The position numbers were made by a program, and so were the translations under genes. A stretch of 64,000 nucleotides of DNA from Ochromonas danica (taxonomy: Eukaryota; Sar; Chrysophyceae; Chromulinales; Chromulinaceae). Position 1 is the first letter of the stretch. Each line of letters opens with the position of its first letter. Below, piece after piece: positions 44,101 through 56,121 of this stretch. The notes beneath the pieces were generated by a model, which was given only the letters and a program-made list of their open reading frames with translations, did no database searches and was not told the origin of the DNA. The stretch spans positions 186,001 to 250,000 of the forward strand of contig VKHL01000005.1 in NCBI GenBank assembly GCA_015146655.1, read 5' to 3'.

Positions 44101-45798
44101 TTCTTGCATTAGCTCTACCTGTCGAGCTAGTAGTTTATGTGATAGTAGTTGTTGCTGAATCCTGTACTGACCCAGATTACTTATGTGGTTTTCCTGATTT
44201 GCGTTGTGTGTGTTTTGTTTGGCAGATTGGAGTATTGGGTCGTGGAGGCATGAGCTTTGAACAGCGCAAGCGCGTGTCGATTGGTGTGGAGTTGGCATCA
44301 AATCCCTCGATCGTTTTCCTTGACGAGCCCACGACCGGCCTTGATTCGCGCGCAGCGCAGATCCTTGTCCATAACATCCGCACGATTGCAGCGACAGGTC
44401 GCAGTGTGGTCTGCACCATTCATCAGCCTTCCACAGTGATCTTCAACTCATTTGACTCTCTTCTCCTATTGATGCGAGGAGGCAGGACTGTGTTCTTTGG
44501 AGAGTTGGGATCACAAGGCAAGAACCTCATCGATCACTTCCAGAGGGCTCCTGGAGTTCAGCCAATGACTCACCACATGAATCCGGCGACGTGGATGTTG
44601 GATGTGATTGGCGCAGGCACATCAGTGGCATCGAGCAGCAATCAGACCGACTTCGTGGCTCACTACAAGAACTCGGCGTTGTGTGAAGTGAATACTCAGC
44701 AGTTGGATATTTTGAGTCGTCCCATCGAAGGTTCGAAGCGCTTGACAGCGGAGGATATGGAAGAACAGACAGGTTATAATGCCTCTTATATCAGCCAATT
44801 CATGAGTATCATGTATCGCTTCACATTGACCTATTGGCGCTCTCCCATGTACACGGTCATGCGACCAGTAGTGAATGCTATTATTGCTCTGATCTTCGCT
44901 TCAGCCTATCCTCTCTATTCTTACCACAACAATATCGAGTTAATCTCAGCGACTGCTGTCATCTTCGTCACCACCTTTTTCTGTGGTATTCTTGCTGTCG
45001 TCATGATTATTCCAGTGGCAATGGCAGACAGAGGAGTGTATTATCGTGAGCAACAATGTCGCATGTATCATCCTGCCATTTATACCTTTGCTATGTTCTT
45101 GGTGGACTTACCCACACTCTTCATGAGCGCAGTGACATTCACTTTGCCTTTCTTCTACATTGTGGGGTTCAACAGTCCAGGCCATGCCACTCCGAAGTTT
45201 TTCTGGTATCTCTTCTTCTCATTCATGATGCAAGGAGTGTTTTTATATTTGGGACAGTTCTTCGCTGCTCTGACTCCCGATGAAGCTACCTCTCAAGGTA
45301 AATCATGAACTTGCTGTCTTCTGTGTTTTCGTTTTCACTTTTGCAAGGCTGATGTACTATTATTGTTTTCGTTGTTAGTGGTGATGGGATTGTCAATTAC
45401 TGCCACTTCTTTGTTCTGTGGATTCCTTATTGTGGAACATAAGTTCCCGGACTTCTGGATCTTCATGTATTGGCTGAATCCTTTGCACTATTGCCTGGAA
45501 GGAATGTTGAGCTCTCAATTCAAGGATGATCACACTTTGATCAAGACATCAAATGGGGCTGTGATGGAGGCTGTGGACTACATCACGAAGATCCAGTTTA
45601 CAACTTGGAAGTACGAGCATATCGGATACGATGCCTTGGGCGTGTGCATGTTGGCTTTCGGAGCAGTGTAAGTATCTACTTTTAGTTCTTACTACATTTT
45701 CTTTGTGATCGTTCTTATTCTCTCTTTTGACTGTTTGTTTTTTGTTCAGAGTTTGCAATTACCTGGCATTAGCCTATTTGAGACATGATAAGCGTTAG
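41166..45798 (+). CDS. PDR-type ABCG transporter, copy 1
   Basis: Six exons: 41166-41643, 41724-43917, 44001-44070, 44226-45297, 45379-45667 and 45750-45798. All phases agree, giving 1383 residues. Layout is NBD1-TMD1-NBD2-TMD2, as in full-size pleiotropic drug resistance transporters of oomycetes, algae and fungi. NBD1 has Walker A GPPGSGKS (split by intron 1), signature ISGGQKRRVTIGE, and a Walker B of KLMDCISNGLD with Cys where the catalytic Glu normally sits. NBD2 has Walker A GSSGAGKTTLLD, signature MSFEQRKRVSIG and an intact Walker B IVFLDEPTTGLD. One ATP site is thus degenerate, as is common in the PDR family. The acceptor of intron 2 was set at 44001 because it alone gives the conserved SAERAKWVDSVIKMMDL. 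Expected role: export of hydrophobic compounds or lipids across the plasma membrane. Confidence 0.93.
41199..45289 (+). repeat. About 4.09-kb direct repeat, copy 1 (identical to 47283-51373)
   Basis: Exons and introns 1-3 appear identical to the second copy at an offset of exactly 6084 bp, with matching frames on both strands. Identity ends abruptly on both sides inside coding sequence: the first 11 codons and everything after 45289 differ between copies. Confidence 0.85.
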
Positions 45799-47249
45799 TG
45801 TAGGATGGCTCTGGTTTGATTGCTTATTGATTCGTGAATGATTTTATTACGAGGTGCTGTAACATTTGTTCCTTTAACTTCTCCTGTCCTCTTTTGCGCA
45901 ATTTTGCAACAATGTTTTGTTCAATTTCGTTTCTATTTTAGCCGTTAGTTCAGAATAATAATGAGCGTGGAAGAAATAGCAGGCAAAAGATGATGGAAAG
46001 CCAGACAAAATGGGATCAGCTATCAGTGTTTATATCAGATCATATCAGGCACGGATCATTTTTTATGTTTCCAAGGAACCGACACCCACACAGAAAACAT
46101 CATCACGTGCATTGTGATGGTTTACGATGTTCTTCACGTCCTCCAGCAGGAAGAATAGTAGAAGTTCAAGTGGCTAATGCGAATACCCATCCACCTCGTC
46201 TTGATAGGATCTGTTGATCATAACATGACAAGCAAGCCAATGCAATGCTTTTCCGCTTGTGTCGCAGACTCGGTTTTACTCCCGCTCGCGCCGGCTCTCG
46301 TCGCTTTTTGGCTTGCATTTTCCAAAACAGTATAAGACCTCAGAGGCTAACAAGTCGACCATCAACCCATCATGTCGGGATTGAACGTCCAAATGGCTCT
46401 TTCAGCAATGGTGCTCTGCCCAGACAAGAATCGAAAAAGAAAGAGTTTTCTTTAAAAGCCCGAATTCACCAGCGGGTATACTACGTTTTATACTCAGCCA
46501 GGAAGCTAAGTGCGAATCATTTTTCGCACATTCCGTGGATTTTAACCGCTTGTTTGTCATCCAACCATGTTGCCAGCGCGCCGGTACAAGATTGTTGGGC
46601 TTGCATGCACAATCCAGTGTGGATTTGTGGCGGACACCACAAGGTCCACAATTACTGAGCACTCCTCGTATCCACGTTCAGAAGGATGCAAGGCATTTTC
46701 ATCTCAGCTTGAACGATGACAGCGATACTGGTTGGTTTATTCGAATGGTGAAGACGAGGATGTTGTGGACCGATGCAGATTCGATCCCCAGTGTTTGCCA
46801 AGAAGTTGAAGCGGCATAGTTGCATGGTTGTGCTGGGTGATGCACTTAATTATTGCAAAATCACTTCTTGCATTAAATCCGCCAGCATGAAGAGCATTAT
46901 GATAGTTTGAATAATGAAAGAATTACGCTGTTCATCTTCTGTCTCTTTTTTTCGCATCTCAATAGATCACAGCATGGAGCAGGCGTTCTAACCGTCGGAC
47001 GTTAACTTAAGTAGAAGCGAGCAATGGGAACGAAACTCTGCTGGCAACACATCGGGAAGTTCCTGAGCTCCTTTACTGTCAACTAACTGTCAGTCACAAC
47101 TCTGCATCCAACACAACCGGAAGACAAACCATGGAAAGAATCTCTACATCCTACACACCGGGAAAAGGAATGGAGAGAAAACATGAACGACCTCACATCT
47201 CAATTCCATTAGACTTAAATCCGACATTAAGTATCCGGAAAAATATCCC
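45799..47249. other. 1.45-kb region between the two ABCG copies
   Basis: It holds the 3' flank of copy 1 and the promoter of copy 2. A 137-codon ATG frame at 46245-46658 has an Arg-rich N-terminus (MLFRLCRRLGFTPARAGSRR) but no recognisable domain and no splice or homology support, so it is not called. Three AACAC(A)NCGGGA-like repeats lie at 47045-47057, 47109-47121 and 47151-47163. Sequence just upstream of copy 2 is visibly related to that upstream of copy 1. Confidence 0.45.
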
Positions 47250-50200
47250 ATGGAAAACTTAAGTAATTCATATTCGATGTTAGCAGATAACAAGATCCGA
47301 TCAGAACTCGCTCTGCAGGTTGTTGACCAGGAGCATCGCATCGAAGAGTTAGAAGAAGCCTTGCATGAGCATGGCATTGAGCTTCCTGAAGCCAAAGAGA
47401 AACCCCAACCTGCTGCTATTGATGCTGTTGGAGTGTCGTCTATCTTGGAAGATGGGAGCATTGATGAGTTGCGCCGTCACCTGGAGCAACGTGTGCACTT
47501 ACACAACCTCCCAGACACTGATATTGAGTTCCACAATCTGAACTTCTCCACCACAGTCGATGTCAATCGCTCCATCTACACAGCAGGTTCCTTCCTCTCT
47601 TCTTTGGTTTGCTGGTGGCAGTGGTTCCCACCCCAGCGCAAGATTGACATTCTCGCAGATGCTACGGGTCGAATCCCATCGAGGAGAATGACTCTTCTGA
47701 TTGGTCCTCCAGGTTCCGGCAAGTCAGGTAGGTTCAACTCTTCTTCTCCTTTCCTCGATGATACTAACCGTGCTATGGCGTCTTCTCATGCCTCATGCCT
47801 CCTGTAGTCTTGCTGAAGGCGTTGGCAGGCAAGCTTCACTCTTCAGGCAAAGCGAAGTACTCTGGAGAGGTCTATTTTGAAGGGGACAGTATCCGTAGTG
47901 GTAAATTTGTTCCCTGCAAAGTGGCCGACTATATCGAACAAGGAGATACCCATGAAGCCATCCTCTCTGTGGACGAGACATTCAAGTTTGCATGGGAATG
48001 CACAACCGGTGGTCACCATGATTATGGTGTTGCTCGCGATGAGGCAGCAGCGGAGATCCTGAGGAAAGACGATGCGGTGTATGCGATGGTGCAGAACACG
48101 ACCGCTATGCTGGGTCTGAAGGGTTGCAAGGATACTTGTGTGGGAGATGCAATGATTCGAGGTATCTCAGGTGGGCAGAAGCGAAGAGTGACGATCGGAG
48201 AGATTATGGTGTGTCCTCGTCCCGTGAAGCTGATGGACTGCATCTCGAACGGTCTGGATACGGCGACAGCTTTTGATATCATCAACTCTGTGCGCGCCTT
48301 CACCCATACTCTTGGTTTGACCACAGTGACCTCTCTGTTACAGCCTCCTCCCGATGTGTACAATCTCTTTGACGACATCATGGTGTTGAGCGAAGGCCGA
48401 ATCGTCTATCATGGACCCCGAGATCAGGTGATGGGTTACTTCAATAACCTGGGCTATGAATGTCCCGAGTTGGTGGATGAAGCCGACTTCTTACAAGAGC
48501 TTCCCACTCCCGAAGGACGCAAGTACCGCATGAAGCCGTCTGTTCCTCACACCACCTCAGCTCTTGCAGCAGCCTGGAAGGCTTCTGAAATCTACAAGCA
48601 GATGCTGGCGGAGATGAGATATCCCAGTCTGGATGATGCTCGCGCGTTGTCGAAAGGCAACCCCAAGCAGTGGAATAAGGAATTCAGAGAGGTGTTTGCA
48701 GGCAGCTTGTCTTTCTACTTCCAACAATGTGTGAGAAGACAGTTCCAGATTATCTATCGCAATTCAGCGTTTGTTGGCGCACGCATTGGGCAGAGTCTTC
48801 TCATTGGTGGTATCACAGGGTCTCTGTTCAATAATATCGCTACCAAGGACACATCGACAATGAATGGCTTTCTCTTCAACAGTGTTCTCTTCACAGCCAT
48901 CTCCAATTTCTCTACCTTACCTGTCCTCTATGACCAGAGAAATGTCTACTACAAGCAGAAAGACGCCCTTTTCTTTCCCACGACCGCTTTTACGTTTGCT
49001 CAGATGCTTGCGTTTCTACCTCTGCAGGTTATTGAAGCTATCCTCTATGTCGCAATTGTGTATTGGTCAGCAGATCTCTCAGCTCAAGAGAATGGTTCTC
49101 GTTTCCTCACCAATGTACTGATCTCGATCGCCTTTGGAGTATGTTTCAGTCAGATCTTCCGTTTGATTGCAGCATTGATGCCCACGATGAATGCTGCATT
49201 GCCCGTTTGTGGTGTCGCCCTCACACTTTGCGTGTTGTTCAGCGGCTTCATCCAGCCGAAGTCTGTCATCTCGGATGGTTGGATCTGGTTCTATTGGATC
49301 AATCCCTTGGCGTGGGCCTTGAAAGCTGTCACAGTGAATGAATATGCTTCTTCGAAGTATGATTTCATGACCTGCGTGAATGCGGCCTGCACAGAGCATG
49401 AACGCTTCGGAGACTACACCTTGAAGCAATATGGCAATCCTACCAATGAGCGTAACATCTGGTATTCCTTCGCGGTCTTGATCGCCGAGTTTCTGTTCTT
49501 CTTCGTCCTCACCGATTTGTCAATGACCTATGTGCGTTCCATTCCCACGCCTCCTCCACCTGTGCGCATCGATCCTGAGGATGAGGAGCGCTATGATGTG
49601 GAGAGCGCTGAGGCATTGTCTGCACCTGTGAAGGTGGAGCAGTTGCCCTTTGATCCTCTGGTGTTCTCTTTCAAGAACATTGGCTATCGGGTCACGTTGC
49701 CTAACAAGGAGGAGATCGATCTGCTGCAAGATGTGAATGGGTTCTTCACTCCAGGGTCGGTAACAGCTCTGATGGGCTCATCGGGAGCAGGCAAGACGAC
49801 GTTGTTGGATGTGTTGGCAGGACGCAAGAACACGGGTGTAGTGACGGGCGAGATGTTCATCAATGGTGTGCCAAAGGTGGATGCTTACTTTCGCAAGGTG
49901 ACAGCTTATGTGGAGCAGTTCGACATGTTGTCGACGAAGAGCACAACGAAGGAGTCGATCGCCTTCTCTGCAGCCTTGAGGCTTCGTGGGAATGTCACGA
50001 GGTATTATTACCACCACTAATAGTTTTGTTTATATCACAGCTCAACCGGGTGATTTGCGGTGTTGATATGACATTTGTTGATAGTGCGGAACGAGCGAAG
50101 TGGGTAGATTCCGTGATCAAGATGATGGACCTTGGACCTTTGGCCGATGAAATGGTGAGTCTCACGTCTGTGGGTGTTGTAGTCTTCTTGCATTAGCTCT

Positions 50201-51876
50201 ACCTGTCGAGCTAGTAGTTTATGTGATAGTAGTTGTTGCTGAATCCTGTACTGACCCAGATTACTTATGTGGTTTTCCTGATTTGCGTTGTGTGTGTTTT
50301 GTTTGGCAGATTGGAGTATTGGGTCGTGGAGGCATGAGCTTTGAACAGCGCAAGCGCGTGTCGATTGGTGTGGAGTTGGCATCAAATCCCTCGATCGTTT
50401 TCCTTGACGAGCCCACGACCGGCCTTGATTCGCGCGCAGCGCAGATCCTTGTCCATAACATCCGCACGATTGCAGCGACAGGTCGCAGTGTGGTCTGCAC
50501 CATTCATCAGCCTTCCACAGTGATCTTCAACTCATTTGACTCTCTTCTCCTATTGATGCGAGGAGGCAGGACTGTGTTCTTTGGAGAGTTGGGATCACAA
50601 GGCAAGAACCTCATCGATCACTTCCAGAGGGCTCCTGGAGTTCAGCCAATGACTCACCACATGAATCCGGCGACGTGGATGTTGGATGTGATTGGCGCAG
50701 GCACATCAGTGGCATCGAGCAGCAATCAGACCGACTTCGTGGCTCACTACAAGAACTCGGCGTTGTGTGAAGTGAATACTCAGCAGTTGGATATTTTGAG
50801 TCGTCCCATCGAAGGTTCGAAGCGCTTGACAGCGGAGGATATGGAAGAACAGACAGGTTATAATGCCTCTTATATCAGCCAATTCATGAGTATCATGTAT
50901 CGCTTCACATTGACCTATTGGCGCTCTCCCATGTACACGGTCATGCGACCAGTAGTGAATGCTATTATTGCTCTGATCTTCGCTTCAGCCTATCCTCTCT
51001 ATTCTTACCACAACAATATCGAGTTAATCTCAGCGACTGCTGTCATCTTCGTCACCACCTTTTTCTGTGGTATTCTTGCTGTCGTCATGATTATTCCAGT
51101 GGCAATGGCAGACAGAGGAGTGTATTATCGTGAGCAACAATGTCGCATGTATCATCCTGCCATTTATACCTTTGCTATGTTCTTGGTGGACTTACCCACA
51201 CTCTTCATGAGCGCAGTGACATTCACTTTGCCTTTCTTCTACATTGTGGGGTTCAACAGTCCAGGCCATGCCACTCCGAAGTTTTTCTGGTATCTCTTCT
51301 TCTCATTCATGATGCAAGGAGTGTTTTTATATTTGGGACAGTTCTTCGCTGCTCTGACTCCCGATGAAGCTACTGCTCAAGGTGATCATGATGTTGTTAA
51401 ACGTATCTTGTTTTCTGCAAGGCTGATGTACTGTTTTTGTTTTTAGTGGCGATGGGTTTGTGTAATACTGCTACTTCTTTGTTCTGTGGGTACCTTATTG
51501 TGGAAGACAAGTTCCCGGACTTCTGGATATTCATGTATTGGCTGAATCCTTTGCACTATTGCCTGGAAGGAATGTTGAGCTCTCAATTCAAGGATGATCA
51601 CACTTTGATCAAGACATCAAATGGGGCTGTGATGGAGGCTGTGGACTACATCACGAAGATCCAGTTTACGACTTGGAAGTACGAGCATATTGGATACGAT
51701 GCTTTGGGTATGTGCATGTTGGCTGTCGGAGCAGTGTAAGTGTCCACGTTTAGTTCTTACTACATTTTCTTTGTGATCGTTCTTATTCTCTCTTCTCTCT
51801 TTGTGTTGGTTGTTTGATTTTGTTTAGAATCTGCAATTACCTGGCATTAGCCTACTTGAGACATGATAAGCGTTAG
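47250..51876 (+). CDS. PDR-type ABCG transporter, copy 2
   Basis: Six exons parallel to copy 1: 47250-47727, 47808-50001, 50085-50154, 50310-51381, 51447-51735 and 51828-51876. They give 1383 residues. The core from residue 12 to the start of TMD2's last third is identical to copy 1, including the Cys in place of the NBD1 Walker B Glu. Differences are confined to the N-terminus (MENLSNSYSM against MTSSSNSYSV) and the last 100 residues (VAMGLCNTATSLFCGYL against VVMGLSITATSLFCGFL, EDKFPDFW against EHKFPDFW). Intron 4 has diverged in length and sequence. Promoters differ, so the two pumps may be expressed under different conditions while having the same substrate site; that is inference. Confidence 0.93.
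47283..51373 (+). repeat. About 4.09-kb direct repeat, copy 2 (identical to 41199-45289)
   Basis: See copy 1. Identity includes introns 1-3, where neutral drift should show first. Confidence 0.85.
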
Positions 51877-52368
51877 TCTATGGAGATTGTATATTTTGCA
51901 CGATTTGTGTTGTCATGTTGTTTTCCTAATTAGCTAGCTATTCAATAACATAGTATAGTGTTGGATAGCATTTTTTCCCTTGTAACAGTAGTCTTCACCA
52001 TTCTTGAAGATTAGACCTGCTTTGTCTTTCCATTGTTCTTGCAAACCTGGAAATATTTGATGAATCTGCTGGTGTGTCACTACCTACAGCAGTAGACCAC
52101 CAACAAAGTCGTGATAGTAACAACCAAATTGCGGAATGAAAACACTTTCATCTTATCCTCATTGATGTATATGTGTGTCATTAATCCGGATTGTGGTACT
52201 CTGTGTGCTGCGAATTGCACAACTCTGACTGCAGTTTATTAGACTCTGATTTGATTGTACAACCGCAGGTAAGTAAATACATAACTATGCTAAGCATTAT
52301 ACTAATTCTCTCTACAGCCATTTTCATCTTTTGTGGTTGTTGATGAAAAGAATAGCTTAGACTTCACC
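51877..52368. other. 3' flank of ABCG copy 2 and 5' leader of PRMT5 with a probable intron
   Basis: A canonical 49-nt intron is visible at 52269-52317 (CAG|GTAAGT ... CTACAG|). Its upstream exon has no in-frame ATG before a stop, so the intron probably lies in the PRMT5 5' UTR. Confidence 0.45.
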
Positions 52369-54609
52369 ATGAGCACTACCTTCACTAACCTTGCAATTTG
52401 TGCTGATAGTGTACTGGTACAAGATGCTCAAAGCTTACTTGAACTAAAGAAAGAATGTGGATTACATTCTATTACTTATCCACTTTTCCATCCACGATTA
52501 CAACGTGGTGATTTATTATCAAATCAACGTATAGGTCCAAAGACACGAAGTGATCGTTTATTATCAACCAGAGAATGGACTAGTAATTTCATTGCTAAAG
52601 TAAGTCCATGGATAGATATTGATAGTCCAAGTTTATCATGTCGAAAATCATCTGAAAAAGTTTTGATGGAAGAATTAAATCATGCTGTTCATTTAGGAAT
52701 GAAACATATCTTATTACCAACACCACGTTTTCATGCTTCGAATTATAGTAGATGTCTATTAAGACATTGTGATGCCTCTGCTACTATTTCACAACAATTG
52801 TTAATCAGAATGCCTTGCAGTCTGCCTGTCCATCTACATCAACAACAACACCATTACCACCATTCCCAGCAAGCATCCTCCTCTCTCACCTTAAACAACG
52901 ATGTTGGAGATATTGGAGATGGTTGGTATTTATGGAATAACTTCCAGCAATTAGTGGACTATCACACGAAGATCTTCATTGCGTTGGAGTTGAATGATGA
53001 CCTCGTATGGGATGGATGGGCTAGTGCTAGTGCTGGTAATAGTGATGCTTCTGTTATAATTCCTTCATGGTTACGTCGATTGGGAGCAGAGCCAGTGAAG
53101 ATGATTATCCTACCTACTCGATTGTTTGTTTGGAATGATGCTGGATATCCCGTACTACCCAAAGAACTACAAGAAGTTATCATCTTTTTCTTACAGCGAT
53201 TCGTCACGATAACACTCTCAGGTCCTGCTCAATCTGGAGATGTTTCTACTATATCTTCTTCTACTACTTCTACTTCTACTACTACTCGTCCTTTGCTTCC
53301 TTATATTCGTTATATTAGACATTTGCAACATCGAGCTGAACAACGACTAACAGAAATGGATCGTTATATTCGACCTTATTTTGATGTTTTACAAGTACCA
53401 TTACAACCATTAGGTGATAATTTAGAAGCACAAACCTATGAGACATTTGAAACAGATGTAGTCAAGTATATTCTCTATCAACGTGCTATTGTTAAGGCAT
53501 TGAATCATTGGGTTTCCAAGAAAGCTCGTGAAGCTCCTCTTTTGAATGATAAAGATCACGATGGTCTTATTATGAACCAAGAAGAAAGTGATGCAGAGAT
53601 GAATGAAGAAGTATCTTCACCAGCTGAGAGTGTCAATCAATCATCGGTGAAGCAAAGTCTTCGAGCTGTAGTGTTAGTCGTTGGTGCTGGACGTGGTCCT
53701 TTGGTCGCGGCCACGTTACAAGCAGTGGAAGAAGTAAACCAATCTCTTCCACCTCACTTACAATCTCAATACAGTCTTTCTGTATCAATCTATGCCATAG
53801 AGAAGAATCCTGAAGCTATTATTACATTACGTAATCGAGTTCTAACTGAACAATGGCGAAATGTGGAAATCATTTCACAAGATATGCGAAACTATCAATT
53901 CTGTGAGAAGGCAGATTTCGTTGTGAGTGAATTGCTTGGCTCATTTGGTGATAATGAGCTTTCACCTGAATGTTTGCGTGGACTCTATGCTGGCTATTAC
54001 CAATCCTTCCCCAGACAACCATTAATTAGCATTCCACAACAGTATGCCTCTTTCTTGCAGCCTATTTCAAGTCCTTTACTCTACATGTGTGCCAGAGATC
54101 TTTCTCCCAATAATGGTGGTATGGTAGGGGCAGGAATGGGAGGGTTAGGAGGGCGACTACCCTGTGGTCTTCAAACACCCTATGTAGTCTATCTTCATCG
54201 TTTCTGCCCATTGAGTGACAAAGCCCAACTTGCTTGGGAGTTCAAACATCCTCACTTGTTTGATCCAACAGAAGATGAAGAAGAGGCTGCTAAGAGATAC
54301 GCAGAGCTAAGATTTACTATCAGCACCACAGGAATGTGTCATGGCTTTGCAGGATACTTCTCTTCTTTACTCTATGGTGACGTTTCTCTGTCTATCTTAC
54401 CTTCAACTCACACACCTGGTATGGCAAGTTGGTTTCCCATCTATTTGCCAATCTTGCAGCCTGTCTTTGTGCGTGAGGGAGAAGAGATCGTATTGCATAT
54501 CTGGCGATGTCTAGATGGCCATAAAATGTGGTATGAATGGAGTTTAAGTAGTCCACAACATACTACGGTACACAATCTGCGAGGCAAGCACTACCATGTG
54601 ATCCTCTAG
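52369..54609 (+). CDS. PRMT5: Protein arginine methyltransferase 5
   Basis: Single coding exon, 746 residues from the ATG at 52369 (human PRMT5 is 637; extra length is low-complexity insertions). The N-terminal TIM-barrel domain is recognisable by YPLFHPRLQRGD and GPKTRSDRLLSTREWTSNFI. The catalytic domain has VVGAGRGPLVAATLQA (cofactor motif I), the linker QTYETFE that keeps the PRMT5-specific Phe, and the double-E loop SELLGSFGDNELSPECL with Glu521 and Glu530 spaced as in the human enzyme. The C-terminal barrel has HTPGMASWFPI and ends KMWYEWSLSSP. It makes symmetric dimethylarginine on Sm proteins and histones, usually with a WD-repeat partner (MEP50). Its presence beside an SR protein is consistent with RNA-processing roles but does not show an interaction. 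Confidence 0.95.
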   Translation: MSTTFTNLAICADSVLVQDAQSLLELKKECGLHSITYPLFHPRLQRGDLLSNQRIGPKTRSDRLLSTREWTSNFIAKVSPWIDIDSPSLSCRKSSEKVLMEELNHAVHLGMKHILLPTPRFHASNYSRCLLRHCDASATISQQLLIRMPCSLPVHLHQQQHHYHHSQQASSSLTLNNDVGDIGDGWYLWNNFQQLVDYHTKIFIALELNDDLVWDGWASASAGNSDASVIIPSWLRRLGAEPVKMIILPTRLFVWNDAGYPVLPKELQEVIIFFLQRFVTITLSGPAQSGDVSTISSSTTSTSTTTRPLLPYIRYIRHLQHRAEQRLTEMDRYIRPYFDVLQVPLQPLGDNLEAQTYETFETDVVKYILYQRAIVKALNHWVSKKAREAPLLNDKDHDGLIMNQEESDAEMNEEVSSPAESVNQSSVKQSLRAVVLVVGAGRGPLVAATLQAVEEVNQSLPPHLQSQYSLSVSIYAIEKNPEAIITLRNRVLTEQWRNVEIISQDMRNYQFCEKADFVVSELLGSFGDNELSPECLRGLYAGYYQSFPRQPLISIPQQYASFLQPISSPLLYMCARDLSPNNGGMVGAGMGGLGGRLPCGLQTPYVVYLHRFCPLSDKAQLAWEFKHPHLFDPTEDEEEAAKRYAELRFTISTTGMCHGFAGYFSSLLYGDVSLSILPSTHTPGMASWFPIYLPILQPVFVREGEEIVLHIWRCLDGHKMWYEWSLSSPQHTTVHNLRGKHYHVIL

Positions 54610-55177
54610 TTAATACCAACGGTAGTTAATTGTTATAGATGAACAACGAGGGAGGTGATAGATGACGTGATGTAAGGTAATTTATCCAACAGCTCAATTG
54701 TTATCCTTCTAAGATGTTTGAAACTCTATGGATGAAGATAAACCCTTGCTTGTGCAGGCAAGAGCAGTTAACAAGATCTAGTTAGTTTAATGTTTTCATG
54801 GGATGCTGTGCCAAGTGATCCGCTTGCCTAAGGAAGGCTGAAATGGTTAATTAACTACAAGGTGGTTAATTAGTCGATATTCTAGCCGTTGTTGTCCCTC
54901 TTTAATTGTACAGTAGTCTGGTCTAGTCTAGTCTAGTCTAGTCTACACCGCAGTTGAATAGCCAGATGTCTAGCTCTACCAGTCTGGCGTAGAACCTTCC
55001 TTGTGGCTGTGTGCTCTGCTCTGTGTGCACAGCGTGTGCACTGTGTGTGTGACTGACTCTCCGTCGTGTCGTCTGTCATGTGTTGGTGTTGTTGTTTGGT
55101 TGAGCGATCCAATCAATTTGAACTCTTTTCTCTCAGCTTGCTACAGTTTTCCTATTCACACGATAACTTTTGCTACC
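54610..55177. other. Intergenic region upstream of the SR protein gene
   Basis: About 570 bp. Contains a GGTTAATTAAC-type dyad repeated near 54845-54875 and a TCTAG pentamer repeat near 54920-54945. No ORF or RNA gene recognised. Confidence 0.4.
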
Positions 55178-56121
55178 ATGGCGAGAATCTATATTGGTAA
55201 TCTTCCTACTGATATCAAGGAGTCTGAATTAGATGACCTCTTCTACAAGTGAGATCTTCAATACTTTCCTTTTGTTTTCGTTTCTTTTTCTCTGATTTTG
55301 ACAACTTATCTTAGGTATGGACGTATTCGTGATATTGATATCAAATGTCCTGCTCGTCCACCTGCTTTTGCTTTCATCACATTTGATGACTCTCGTGATG
55401 CTGAAGCTGCTATTCGTGGTCGTGATGGTTACAGCTTTGATGGCCATCGCCTGCGCGTGGAGTTTGCCAAAGGTGTGTGCCCTTCCTCCTCTTTCCTCGC
55501 TCTTAATATGCCCTTATCCCGCCATATTTCATACCATCAATAGGCAGTCGAATGGAAGAACGCGGCGGCCGTGGAAGTGCTGCTGGTGCTGGTGCTCGCG
55601 CTGGTGGACGTCGCACAGATTATGGCGTTGTTGTCACAAACCTTCCTCGTGGTTGCAGCTGGCAAGATCTTAAGGACTTCATGCGCAAGTCTGGTGATGT
55701 CGTCTATACTGATGTTGATCGCTATGGAGAAGGTGTCGTGGAATTCTCCAATCGGGATGACATGGAGAATGCCATCCGCACTCTCGATGATACTGAGTTC
55801 CGCAACTACAACGATTCTTCCTACATTCGTGTGAAGCCTGCCAATAAACGCCGTGATCGCAGCAATGATCGTGATGGCAGTCGCGGACGTGGTGGCAGCC
55901 GTGATGATCGTTCACGCTCTCGCGATCGCAAGCGTTCACCAAGTCGTTCTCGCTCTCCTTCTCCTCGTCGCGATCGTTCAAGATCTCGCTCTCCTTCCCC
56001 TCGTTCACGTAGCGCTAGTCCTCGTGATGAGCCAGAGAGATCTCGTAGCCCTGAGAGAGATGTCACTCGTGATTCTGACGCTGCTGCAGAGGAAGCCCCC
56101 GCTGAGGAGGTGCAGGCCTAA
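55178..56121 (+). CDS. SRSF1-like SR splicing factor
   Basis: Three exons, 55178-55248, 55315-55472 and 55544-56121, give 268 residues, with a good initiation context (ACCATGG). RRM1 spans about 3-76, with RIYIGNLP (RNP2) and AFAFITFD (RNP1). A Gly/Arg linker follows, then a pseudo-RRM marked by the hallmark [15 protein letters not shown], which defines the SRSF1/SF2 group. The C-terminus is a long Arg/Ser domain ([20 protein letters not shown] and onward). Such proteins define exons by binding splicing enhancers and recruiting U1 and U2AF; the RS domain is phosphorylated by SR kinases. The second intron begins GTGTGTGC, a weaker donor, which might allow regulated splicing. Confidence 0.93.

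Noticed and set aside
46245-46658. 137-codon ATG frame between the ABCG copies
   Set aside because: Arg-rich start resembles a mitochondrial leader, but the rest is not protein-like and overlaps another equally long frame; no support beyond length.
41199-51373. Transposon or segmental mobile element as cause of the ABCG repeat
   Set aside because: The repeat edges lie inside exons, without terminal repeats or target-site duplications, and the flanks are themselves homologous; tandem duplication plus gene conversion explains it.
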